In this document: positions 35,426-43,810 of the stretch, piece by piece | How positions within the stretch are numbered: position 1 is the stretch's first letter | Layout of the letters: each line of letters begins with the position of its first letter | Origin: JBCFAY01 sp038562375 | GTDB lineage: Bacteria > Bacillota > Clostridia > Christensenellales > CAG-138 | Reading direction: 5' to 3' | Length of the DNA: 64,000 nt | Assembly (NCBI GenBank): GCA_038562375.1 | Contig: JBCFAY010000004.1 | Location: forward strand, 113,810-177,809 | Notes under the pieces: model-generated | Told to the model about the DNA's origin: nothing | The model's database searches: none | What the model saw: only the letters and a program-made list of their open reading frames with translations | Made by a program: the position numbers and the translations under genes

Positions 35426-36466
35426 TTACTGCAGTGCGCCTTCGACTTTGATATCAAACTTGCCGGCCAGATAGTCCGCCAGACGCTGATCGAAGATATC
35501 CTTCTTGTCCTGCGGTACCCAATCCGCCATCTTGGTCATGCTCATCGCGCCGTCGCGCATGCTCAGGAGCAGGTTGCGATCGGAAGTGCCGTTCATAAGC
35601 ATTTCGGCGGTGATGGTGTACAGGCCTTCCATCCCGAACAATGCACTTACGACAACAGTCTTAGGATCCATGCTGGAGATATCGTTGCCCCAGCCGATGC
35701 AGTACGCGCCTTTTTCCTGGCAGGCGCCGAGTATCGCCGAGGTAGCCGAGGAAACATTGGCCTCCAGTACGTCGCTTCCATCCGCGATCTGCGCAAGGGA
35801 TGCTTCCTTCGCCTTCGCTAGATCGTTCCAGTCACCGGTGTAGGAGATCTTCGCCACGCAGGCGGCGTTCGCGTACGCCGCGCCTTGCTGCAGCGCCTGA
35901 ATCTCCATCTTCGTCATCTCGGTTTCCATCGCGGCGATATCGGCAACCTGACCGGTCTTAGACACCAGGCCTGCCGCAAGGCCGACGAAGTACTGGAGCT
36001 CCCAATACTTGAACTGAACCGCGTAGAGGTTGTCGCCGGTAGAGAAACCGTTGACCGTCACGAATTTCGTATCGGGGAATTCGGGCGCGATGCGCTTCAT
36101 CTGCTCATCATACTCCATGGAGTGAGCGATGATGATGTCGAATCCTTCGCGGCCGTAGGAGCGCAGAACTGTGGGCAGCTCGTCGATGGATACCTGCTCG
36201 CTGTAGGCGGTTTCGGCGCCGTACTTCTCGCCGATCGCCATCAGCCCGTTATAGCCGCTGGTGTTCCAGCTGCCGTCGTTGATCGCGCCGCTGCAGATCA
36301 TGGCGATTTTGAGCTTCTTTTCCGCCGGGGGCTCGGTAGCGGCGGCCTGGGGCGCCTGTGTCGCCGTGCTGTCGCCGTTCGCCGCGGGAGCGCTGCAGGC
36401 CGTCGCGGCAAGGCAAGCAAACAGCATCATTAGGCACAGAACGATCGATACAATCCTCTTTAACAT
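35426..36466 (-). CDS. nupN: BmpA/NupN-type nucleoside-binding lipoprotein
   Basis: 346 residues. A lipoprotein signal peptide (MLKRIVSIVLCLMMLFACLA then ATAC, lipidated Cys at about 24) is followed by a Ser/Thr/Ala/Gln linker and a BMP-family periplasmic-binding fold (KIAMICSGAINDGSWN, EFPDTKFVTVNGF, GWGNDISSMDPKTVV). It captures nucleosides outside the cell and delivers them to the permeases encoded downstream. ATG at 36466 follows GGAGGG. As first and most expressed gene it heads the four-gene operon. No purine riboswitch was recognised in its leader. Confidence 0.9.
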   Translation of the reverse strand: MLKRIVSIVLCLMMLFACLAATACSAPAANGDSTATQAPQAAATEPPAEKKLKIAMICSGAINDGSWNTSGYNGLMAIGEKYGAETAYSEQVSIDELPTVLRSYGREGFDIIIAHSMEYDEQMKRIAPEFPDTKFVTVNGFSTGDNLYAVQFKYWELQYFVGLAAGLVSKTGQVADIAAMETEMTKMEIQALQQGAAYANAACVAKISYTGDWNDLAKAKEASLAQIADGSDVLEANVSSATSAILGACQEKGAYCIGWGNDISSMDPKTVVVSALFGMEGLYTITAEMLMNGTSDRNLLLSMRDGAMSMTKMADWVPQDKKDIFDQRLADYLAGKFDIKVEGALQ

Positions 36467-37199
36467 TTTTGTTTCCCTCCTGTCATTTTTGAACTGTGAA
36501 GTATTGAATGGCTACGGTTACCCTTGATCAGTTGCTCGTTTTTTGGGGCGCTGCTGAATTGTCTCCATGTTTTGTTGAAAAATCAATGCATTTTTATAAA
36601 GCCAAAACCAACAACTTTGCTTTAAATTTGTTTGTATTTCTCCGGACCTAAGGGATCCTCCGCGTGGTGCAAGTCTGGAAGCATCCAGAAAATATGGCCG
36701 CAACACAGCATTCTTTATACTTTGCATTGTAATTTATATTGATTTATGCGTAAAGAGAAAAACACAGTACTAAAACAAACAGTTTCTTTCAACATGGAAT
36801 ATCTTGCGTGCATGATTAATAATTCTACATCCTATATTTCCATTATGGAAATAATTTGGAGCTGTTGTGACACGGGTTAACCTTCTTTTATGTGAAAAGG
36901 CAGGTCGGATCCTTCTGCGCGCAGCCGTTCGAACCGATGCGCTTTCGGTCCCAAGTATCCGTTTAGGATTCCCGTGCATCTGTCAATATCTGTTTCAAAC
37001 AAAGCTCCAAAGATCGAACCGCTCCGCTATGATAAAGAATGCATATCGATAATCGCCGGGCGTATTTCCGCCCGCGTTCCTCCGTAACCTACAGAGAAAA
37101 CCGCCTGATATCCGCAAAAAAAACGCCGAATTGATGCACACTATTTATGCGATAACAATATGATACAATATAAATTCTTCAGGAGGTTTAGGCAAAAAT
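36467..37199. other. 733-bp intergenic region upstream of bmpA/nupN
   Basis: AT-rich, with no confident gene. Open frames of 61-69 codons on both strands lack ribosome sites. The leader of the importer operon lies here on the minus strand, and the promoter of the 95-residue Cys-rich ORF on the plus strand. A 19-bp inverted repeat at 36835-36853 is listed separately. Confidence 0.5.
36835..36853. promoter_or_regulatory. 19-bp perfect inverted repeat, possible operator
   Basis: TATTTCCATTATGGAAATA: nine-base arms around a single central T. It lies 370 bp upstream of the importer operon and 347 bp upstream of the Cys-rich ORF, in AT-rich sequence. It resembles a repressor operator; the binding protein is unknown. 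Confidence 0.4.
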
Positions 37200-37487
37200 A
37201 TGGATGATTATCGTGGTCCCCAGCCGTCTTGTGACTGTGACTGTGGATGCGTTGACTGTAAATATGATATTATCTGCAGCCAATCGCATGTAGCGGAATG
37301 CGAGGCAAGGCTCTTTTGCGACGTAACCAACAGGCTCCGCTGTGAAATCAAGCACGCGCGTTGCCTGAAGGAATTGGCGCAGCTGTTGGCTCTCACCAAT
37401 CAGTTTTTGGCGGCCAGCGCAAAAAAAGAGACGGTACTCGCGGATTTCATCGGACATCGCATGGATGATATCGGTTTGCCGGGATAG
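37200..37487 (+). CDS. Cys-rich 95-residue protein, unknown function
   Basis: The first 26 residues contain a dense Cys cluster (CDCDCGCVDCKYDIIC), followed by three more Cys (34, 40, 48) and a helical C-terminal half rich in Leu/Ala/Lys (LKELAQLLALTNQFLAA). No family was recognised. Possibilities are a metal-binding or spore-associated protein. AGGAGG stands 13 bp before the ATG, rather far. A terminator follows at 37625-37651. The single-strand compositional bias and the cluster of Cys codons argue that it is translated, but this needs homologues to confirm. Confidence 0.5.
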   Translation: MDDYRGPQPSCDCDCGCVDCKYDIICSQSHVAECEARLFCDVTNRLRCEIKHARCLKELAQLLALTNQFLAASAKKETVLADFIGHRMDDIGLPG

Positions 37488-37624
37488 TCAACGGGAACCG
37501 AATCTAGACGTAGGCTAAGGCCGAGCGCGCCGAATTCCTCATGAATCGAGGTAGGAAACATATTCAAACGGCGCGCTGCGGTAAGAAATGTGTTGTCGGA
37601 AGCGCAATGAAAATAAAAAGATAT

Positions 37625-37651
37625 AAAAAATCCCCCAAAAGGGGATTTTTT
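37625..37651. terminator. Bidirectional terminator
   Basis: AAAAATCCCC (37626-37635) pairs with GGGGATTTTT (37641-37650). It can serve both the plus-strand Cys-rich ORF and the minus-strand activase gene ending at 37709. Confidence 0.8.
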
Positions 37652-37708
37652 GTTCTGCCATGAGTATTAAAACGCTCGTGTTTCATCGGCAATAACACTT
37701 GATCCCCA

Positions 37709-40700
37709 TCACTGTGCCCTTTCAAGCATCAGTCTGATGCGGTTGATCTGGTTCACATAGCTTGCGCCGGGGTCGTAATCCACCGCGACGATATTTAAAT
37801 CCGGATGAAGTTCCTTGAGCTTTTTGAACATGCCTTTGCCGGTGATATGGTTGGGCAGGCACGCAAAGGGCTGCATGCAGATGATATTGTTTGCACCTTC
37901 CTCGATCAGCTCGATCATTTCCGCCGTGAGCAGCCAACCCTCCCCCGACTGGTTGCATAAGGAAAGAACAGACTTTACGCTGTCCGCCAGCTCACGGATC
38001 GTCCGGGGCGAATGAAATCTGCTGTTCTCCAGCGCTTTTCGCATATCGTCCCGAAAGTTTTCGATCAGCCGAACGCACAGGCTGCCCAGCATACTTTGCA
38101 TAAGACCTCCCGCAAGATATCTTCGGTTTATGCCCTTCCCAAACGCGCAGTAGAGAAAAAACTCCGTAAGACCCGGAACAACGATTTCCGCTCCTTCGGC
38201 TTCCAAAAACTCCGGCATACGATTGTTGGCAGCGGGATGGTATTTGACAAGGATCTCGCCCACAAGGCCGACCCGCGGTTTCTTTTCATTGCGGACAGGG
38301 ATCGCTTCAAACGCTCTTGCGATTTGGGCAAGATCGTCCCTGAAAACGTTCCGGCTACCCTTCGAAAGGTGTTCTTTGCAGCGGCCGATACAAAGCGCCG
38401 CAATCCGGTCCGATTCTCCTTTGATCGCTTCATAAGGGCGAACGCGGTACACAAGCTTCATGATGAGATCGCCCAGAATCAACGCCATCAGCGCTTTTTT
38501 AACGAACGGAAGGGTGAGCCTGAAGCCGGGGTTATTCCCCAATCCGGACGCGTTGAGGGAGATGATGGGCACGCTTGCAAATCCCGCCGAAGCCAGTGCG
38601 GCTTTGAGCAGCGCGAGGTAATTGCTGGCCCGGCAGGGTCCTCCCGTCTGACTTATAATGACCGCTGTACGCGAGGCGTCGTATTTCCCAGAGCGAAGAG
38701 CCGAAAGAATTTGCCCGATGATGAGGATGGAAGGATAGCAGGAATCGTTGTTGACATACCGAAGGCCAAGCTCGATATCCTCCTTGCCGACCTCCTTGAG
38801 CACCTCGAACCGGTATCCCTCGGAAACTGCGGCTTCTTGTACGAGTTCAAAATGGATGGGCGCCATTTGGGGCGCCAGTATCGTATAGCTGCCGCGCATC
38901 GGTTTTGTAAAAAAAGCATCGCCATATGCATGTTGGCTTACCGGCACGCTTTTCTGCCTCGCTTCCATAGCCGCCTTCAGCGACCTTATCCTAATCCTGG
39001 CCGCCCCAAGATTATTGACCTCGTCGATCTTGAGGAGCGTATAAAGCTTACCTGCCTTCTGTAAGATCTCCTGCGCCTGCTCTGCAGCGATGGAATCCGG
39101 CCCGCATCCGAAGGAATTCATCTGCAAAAGCTCAAGGTTCTCGCTTTTGGACACCAGTTCCGCGGCCTCGTACAGCCTTGAGTGATACATCCATTGATCC
39201 AGCACGCGGAGGGGCCTTTGCACATGGCCTAAGTGCGCCACCGAATCCTCGGTGAAGACCGCCAGCCCCAAAGAATTGATGAGGCCCGGAATGCCGTGGT
39301 TTACCTCAGGGTCGAGGTGATACGGGCGGCCCGAGAGGACGATGCCGAAGCCTCCCTCCTCCTTCAGCCGCGCCAGAGCCTGCTCCGCATGCCTTTTAAT
39401 ATCCTCCTTAAACAACCGATCTTCCTTGCGCGCAGCCTCGACCGCGTTCTTGATCTCTATTTTTGGTATGAAGAATTCGCCGAATTCCTCGTACAACCTT
39501 TGGATCAGCCTTTTTGTGTCGTGATAAGGCAGGAAGGGATTATAGAGCTTAACATGATTCTCCCGAATGCTATCCATATTTGCCTTGATGACTTCGGCGT
39601 AGCCCGCAACGATCGGACAGTTATAATGGTTGTCGGCGCCCTTGACTTCCGGCATTTCCTTGGGAAGGCACGGATAGAAGATATGCTTGACGCCTCGCAG
39701 GATGAGCGCCTGCACATGCCCGTGAACCAGCTTCGCGGGATAGCACGCCGTATCCGAGGAAACGGTATCCATTCCAAGCTCATATAGTTTACGGTTGGAT
39801 ACGGGGGAAAGCTCAACCCTAAAACCCAGCCTTGTAAAAAAAGTGAACCAGAACGGATAGTTCTCATACATGTTCAGCACCCTGGGGATTCCCATCGTGC
39901 CCCTTTCGGCTTTGTCCTCCTTAAGAGGCACATACCCGAACAGCCTCTTGAACTTGTAATCGTAAAGGTTCGGCAGCTTTTGAGGTTCCTCAATGCCCGC
40001 GCCTTTTTCACAGCGGTTGCCGGTCACATACATTCGGCCGTTTTCGAAGCGGCTGACCGTTAAAAGGCAGCGGTTCTCGCATTTGCCGCATCGTACGGCG
40101 CTTGTTTCGCAATGATACCCCGCAAGCTTGTCGCGGCCGATCAGCGAGGAGCGATCCCCTTTTTCCCATGCATATTTCGCATATAAAGCGGCGCCGAACG
40201 CACCCATGAGCCCTGCGATATCCGGTCTTACGACCTGCCTGCCGACGAGCTTTTCAAAGCTTCGAAGAACGGCGTCGTTCAGGAACGTTCCGCCCTGTAC
40301 GATGATGCGATCGCCCAATTCGTTTTCCTTTGCTTTGATCACCTTAAAAAGCGCGTTTTTGATTACGGAGCAGCAAAGGCCCGCGGAGATATCGCCCACG
40401 GGGATGCCATCCTTTTGCGCCTGCCTGACCTTGGAATTCATAAAGACCGTGCAGCGCGAGCCTAGGTCTGCGGGCGACTTTGCTCTCACTCCGCAATCCG
40501 CGAATTCCCGTACGCTCATATTCAGCGATTTTGCGAAAGTTTCGATGAAGGAGCCGCAGCCGGAGGAGCAAGCCTCGTTAAGCAGCACGCTGTCGATGAC
40601 GCCGCCGCGCACCTTGATGCATTTCATATCCTGTCCGCCGATATCGAGGATCATCTCAACATCCGGCAAAAAATACTTTGCGCCGGTAAAATGCGCGAGC

Positions 40701-41953
40701 GTTTCCACCACCCCGTGATCGCAGGAAAAGGCAGCTTTGATGAGCCCTTCCCCGTAGCCGGTGACGGCCGAGGATGCGATCACGGCCCGAGGATCGAGAA
40801 CGGAGTAGACCGAGCGGAGCATCTCGGCCGCCGTTTCGAGCGGCCTTCCCCCGTTGCTTTGATAAGAGGAATAAAGCAAACTGCCTTGCTCATCGATCAG
40901 CGCCGCCTTGCTTGTGGTGGATCCGATATCGAGCCCCAAAAAGCAGTTCCCGAAGAATCCCTTCGGATCCCTTCTTTTGACCTTTTGGGCGCCGTGCCTT
41001 GTTAAAAACGCACGATATTCTTCCACGGAAGCGAACAAAGGCTCCAGGCGCGGCGTATCCGACAGGAACTTATTCTTTGAGGCTTCCATCCTTGCAAGAA
41101 GCCCCATAATGGAAAGTGCGGCGGTAGCATCGTCTTCTTTCGACCGTGTTTTTGAATGGAGCGCGGCGCCGAGTGCGGCATAGACCTCGGAATGTTCAGG
41201 TACGATCGTTTCCTCGTCCGTCAGATTCAGGGTATCCTTAAAGCGCTTGACCAACTGCGGTAAAAAGTGCAGCGGGCCGCCCAAAAAGCCGATCTTCCCC
41301 TTGATTTTTCTTCCCGCCGCAAGCCCGGTGATGGTCTGGTTCACGACCGACTGGAATATGGAGGCCGCGATATCTTCTTTTCTTGCGCCTTCGTTCAGCA
41401 GGGGCTGGACGTCGGTCTTGGCGAAAACGCCGCAGCGCGCGGCAATCGGATAAAGCACCCGGTAATTCTTTGCAAGCTCGTCAAGGCCTTTCGCATCCGT
41501 ATTTAACAGGATCGCCATCTGATCGATGAACGCGCCCGTTCCTCCGGCGCAAATGCCGTTCATCCTTTGATCCACGCCGTGATCGAAAAAGAGGATCTTC
41601 GCGTCCTCGCCGCCAAGCTCAATGACGGCTGAGACTTCCGGAATATATTTTTGCACCGCTTTGCTGCCCGCGATAACCTCCTGAACAAACGGAAGCTTCA
41701 GCGCTTCGGATAGAGCGAGTCCGCCCGAGCCGGTAAAGGATACGACAAAACGAACATCGCCGAGCGAATCTTTCAACTCAAAAAGAATGTCGCAAAGCGT
41801 CGACATCAGATCCGAATAGTGTCTTTTATAAAAGCTCAAGATCAGCCGGTCCTCGCGATCGAGCGCCGCGAGCTTTATGGTGGTGGAACCGATATCGATC
41901 CCAAGATAAAGCGTTTCTTCAACCGGCAGGTATGCCTCTAGGGGTAAAACCAA
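37709..41953 (-). CDS. Two-domain 2-hydroxyacyl-CoA dehydratase activase-like protein
   Basis: 1414 residues. Two BadF/BadG-type ATPase domains are fused: the first opens with YLGIDIGSTTIKLAA (about residue 16) and has GGTGAFIDQM (about 136); the second opens with LGLDIGSTTSKAAL (about 341) and has the cluster loop CSSGCGSFIE (about 464). A Cys motif CGKCENRC (about 620) precedes a DUF2229 region and a long C-terminal region related to the dehydratase (HgdB-like) fold (GRPYHLDPEVNHGIPG, TGGPCRASNY). Family members activate radical dehydratases by ATP-driven electron transfer, but this large stand-alone type has no assigned substrate. The start is probably TTG at 41953; SD support is weak. It diverges from the sigma-54 activator gene. 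Confidence 0.85.
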   Translation of the reverse strand: MVLPLEAYLPVEETLYLGIDIGSTTIKLAALDREDRLILSFYKRHYSDLMSTLCDILFELKDSLGDVRFVVSFTGSGGLALSEALKLPFVQEVIAGSKAVQKYIPEVSAVIELGGEDAKILFFDHGVDQRMNGICAGGTGAFIDQMAILLNTDAKGLDELAKNYRVLYPIAARCGVFAKTDVQPLLNEGARKEDIAASIFQSVVNQTITGLAAGRKIKGKIGFLGGPLHFLPQLVKRFKDTLNLTDEETIVPEHSEVYAALGAALHSKTRSKEDDATAALSIMGLLARMEASKNKFLSDTPRLEPLFASVEEYRAFLTRHGAQKVKRRDPKGFFGNCFLGLDIGSTTSKAALIDEQGSLLYSSYQSNGGRPLETAAEMLRSVYSVLDPRAVIASSAVTGYGEGLIKAAFSCDHGVVETLAHFTGAKYFLPDVEMILDIGGQDMKCIKVRGGVIDSVLLNEACSSGCGSFIETFAKSLNMSVREFADCGVRAKSPADLGSRCTVFMNSKVRQAQKDGIPVGDISAGLCCSVIKNALFKVIKAKENELGDRIIVQGGTFLNDAVLRSFEKLVGRQVVRPDIAGLMGAFGAALYAKYAWEKGDRSSLIGRDKLAGYHCETSAVRCGKCENRCLLTVSRFENGRMYVTGNRCEKGAGIEEPQKLPNLYDYKFKRLFGYVPLKEDKAERGTMGIPRVLNMYENYPFWFTFFTRLGFRVELSPVSNRKLYELGMDTVSSDTACYPAKLVHGHVQALILRGVKHIFYPCLPKEMPEVKGADNHYNCPIVAGYAEVIKANMDSIRENHVKLYNPFLPYHDTKRLIQRLYEEFGEFFIPKIEIKNAVEAARKEDRLFKEDIKRHAEQALARLKEEGGFGIVLSGRPYHLDPEVNHGIPGLINSLGLAVFTEDSVAHLGHVQRPLRVLDQWMYHSRLYEAAELVSKSENLELLQMNSFGCGPDSIAAEQAQEILQKAGKLYTLLKIDEVNNLGAARIRIRSLKAAMEARQKSVPVSQHAYGDAFFTKPMRGSYTILAPQMAPIHFELVQEAAVSEGYRFEVLKEVGKEDIELGLRYVNNDSCYPSILIIGQILSALRSGKYDASRTAVIISQTGGPCRASNYLALLKAALASAGFASVPIISLNASGLGNNPGFRLTLPFVKKALMALILGDLIMKLVYRVRPYEAIKGESDRIAALCIGRCKEHLSKGSRNVFRDDLAQIARAFEAIPVRNEKKPRVGLVGEILVKYHPAANNRMPEFLEAEGAEIVVPGLTEFFLYCAFGKGINRRYLAGGLMQSMLGSLCVRLIENFRDDMRKALENSRFHSPRTIRELADSVKSVLSLCNQSGEGWLLTAEMIELIEEGANNIICMQPFACLPNHITGKGMFKKLKELHPDLNIVAVDYDPGASYVNQINRIRLMLERAQ

Positions 41954-42267
41954 CTCTTTTTTACTTCTCCTCGACCGTAATAAAAACAGTTTTGACGCAC
42001 TTTAGTATTGCCATTCCAAGGCGTTTTAATGGCCGGTTCACGATCCGCCCGATTGCCTGCGTAGCCCGTGCACTCGAAAGGCGCGAAGGTATTCGGTTGA
42101 TGGAAATCGTCTTGATGCATTCACCCGCTCCACGAGGATCCCATCCTCCGGCTTGTAAGGCTTATGAAGGCTATGGTAGAATACTTTTACTAGCCGGCGC
42201 GCTAAGCCGGCCGATCGTCATTTCGTCCTCCCCATTCATGCCGCCCGAGAAAGCGAGGAAACTCCCC
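41954..42267. other. Divergent intergenic region
   Basis: 314 bp between the activase gene and the sigma-54 activator. A plus-strand frame is open through it (from 41932), but the composition is unlike the family N-terminus and the ribosome site supports a start at 42268. Promoters were not confidently recognised. Confidence 0.45.
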
Positions 42268-43590
42268 ATGTATACGGAGGAAATCCGTCATTTGGACCTG
42301 CTGGAGGTGCTCGATGCCAGCTTTGACGGCGTCATCATTTCGGACGCGGCGGGCAAAGTGCTCTACATCAACCGCTCGGCGTGCGCCATCATGCAGGTTG
42401 AGGAGTCGCAGATGCTGGGCAAGGGCATCGAGGAATTGCTCAGGGAAAAGATCATCCCCCAGTCCACCGGCATGCACGCCATGCAGACCAAGCAGCCCTT
42501 TACGCGTTTGCAGAAATACGAGAACGGGAAAATGGCGCTGGTCACCAGCAGCGTGCTGGAAAACCATTCCCACGAGCAATACATCCTTACCAATATCCGC
42601 GATATCACCATACTCTACCGCTTTTTGGATCAGCGGGAAGAACCCGATCTCGCCGCCGAGGGCGTGGTCAGTTACAGCGAAAAGATCTCCGAGGTGCTGG
42701 GTATCGCAAGGATGGTATCGGCCGTCAAAAGCACGGTGCTCATACAGGGCGAAACGGGCACCGGCAAGGACGTGGTGGCCCGGTACATCCACAGGTGCGG
42801 TTCCAAGAGCGACGATCGGTTTATCAAAATCAACTGCGGAGGGCAGCCCGAGGCGCTGCTCGAATCCGAACTGTTCGGCTACGAGCCGGGCGCGTTCACG
42901 GGCGCAAGCAAGGGCGGCAAGGTCGGCCTGGTGGAAAGGGCGGACGGCGGCACGCTCTTCCTCGACGAGATCGGGGATCTGCCCATGAGCCTGCAACCAA
43001 AGCTGCTGGAGCTGCTGCAGGATTTCCAGTTCCATCGCATCGGCGGTACGGCCAAGCACAAAGTGGATATCCGCGTCATCGCGGCCACCAACAAAAACCT
43101 CTGGGAGGCTGTGGAGCGCAAGGAATTTCGGGAAGACCTGTATTTCCGCCTCAACGTGGTTCCCATCCACGTGCCGCCGCTTCGGGACCGGCGTGATGAT
43201 ATCATCCCCCTCACCAAGTTTTTCCTTTCCAAGTTCATGGATAAATACGGCCTGCGCAAGGAGCTTGCGCAGGATGTGTATTCCGCGTTCCTCCAGTACG
43301 ATTGGCCGGGAAACGTGCGGGAGCTTTCCAACACCGTGGAGAGGCTGCTGGTCACCAGCCCCGATTATCTGATCACCAGCGACTGCCTGCCCTGGCTCGC
43401 CCCGAACGCCGCCGGAAAGTCGACCGTCGGCATGGTGAGCGATCTAAAGCAAGCGGTGGAGGAAACCGAACGCAAAGCCATTCGCGCCGCGCTCAACTGC
43501 GGCATGAACTCCTACCAAATCGCACGGGCGCTGCACATCAGCCAGGCGACAGCCTACCGTAAAATCCAAAAATATTCCCGGGAAGGCTAG
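42268..43590 (+). CDS. PAS-domain sigma-54-dependent transcriptional activator
   Basis: 440 residues. Order: an N-terminal PAS domain (about 8-115; LLEVLDASFDGVIISDAAGKVLYINRS, quoted in part), a central AAA+ domain (about 130-365) with Walker A GETGTGKD, the sigma-54-contacting GAFTGA loop (EPGAFTGASKGG), Walker B GGTLFLDEIGDLP, and arginine-finger region FREDLYFRLNVVPIHVPPLR. A C-terminal Fis-type helix-turn-helix ends it (NSYQIARALHISQATAYRKIQKY, quoted in two halves within the family pattern). It would remodel RNA polymerase-sigma-54 in response to a small molecule or redox signal sensed by PAS. ATG at 42268 follows GAGGAA. It probably controls the -24/-12 promoter just downstream. Confidence 0.9.
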   Translation: MYTEEIRHLDLLEVLDASFDGVIISDAAGKVLYINRSACAIMQVEESQMLGKGIEELLREKIIPQSTGMHAMQTKQPFTRLQKYENGKMALVTSSVLENHSHEQYILTNIRDITILYRFLDQREEPDLAAEGVVSYSEKISEVLGIARMVSAVKSTVLIQGETGTGKDVVARYIHRCGSKSDDRFIKINCGGQPEALLESELFGYEPGAFTGASKGGKVGLVERADGGTLFLDEIGDLPMSLQPKLLELLQDFQFHRIGGTAKHKVDIRVIAATNKNLWEAVERKEFREDLYFRLNVVPIHVPPLRDRRDDIIPLTKFFLSKFMDKYGLRKELAQDVYSAFLQYDWPGNVRELSNTVERLLVTSPDYLITSDCLPWLAPNAAGKSTVGMVSDLKQAVEETERKAIRAALNCGMNSYQIARALHISQATAYRKIQKYSREG

Positions 43591-43606
43591 CGGTAGGCAG
43601 GAATTG

Positions 43607-43698
43607 CAATTCATTATTGATAAAATAATTCATATACGAATTACGTTTTCTCATAAAAAGGACATATCTCCGGGGAATTATAATTCATAAATGAATCA
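43607..43698 (+). promoter_or_regulatory. Near-palindromic upstream activator sites (three copies)
   Basis: Site 1 TAATTCATATACGAATTA (43626-43643) and site 2 TAATTCATAAATGAATCA (43681-43698) share 14 of 18 positions and are each near-palindromes. A weaker third copy is CAATTCATTATTGATAAA (43607-43624). They lie 62-153 bp upstream of the -24 element, the normal place for activator binding sites. Binding by the adjacent Fis-type regulator is inferred. Confidence 0.65.
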
Positions 43699-43759
43699 TC
43701 ATTGCATCCGCATTCGACAAAACCGGCGCAATACGGCATATAAGCAGGCGGGTTTTAGT

Positions 43760-43776
43760 TGGCATGAAAATTGCTA
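43760..43776 (+). promoter_or_regulatory. Sigma-54 (-24/-12) promoter
   Basis: TGGCATGAAAATTGCTA matches TGGCACG-N4-TTGCWN with the invariant GG (43761-43762) and GC (43773-43774) exactly 10 bp apart. It lies 35 bp before the amidohydrolase ATG and drives that gene and the liv genes. Confidence 0.88.
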
Positions 43777-43810
43777 CTATATAGGTATCATATCTGTTGG
43801 AGGAACCCAC

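Noticed and set aside
36467..36760. Purine or guanidine riboswitch upstream of the nucleoside importer
   Set aside because: I looked for the conserved cores of these classes in the leader and did not find them.
36518..37052. Small frames (61-69 codons) in the 733-bp intergenic region
   Set aside because: No ribosome sites, no hydrophobic or domain pattern, and they overlap on opposite strands.
41932..42267. N-terminal 112-codon extension of the sigma-54 activator
   Set aside because: Composition is unlike the family, the segment overlaps the divergent gene start, and GAGGAA supports the ATG at 42268.
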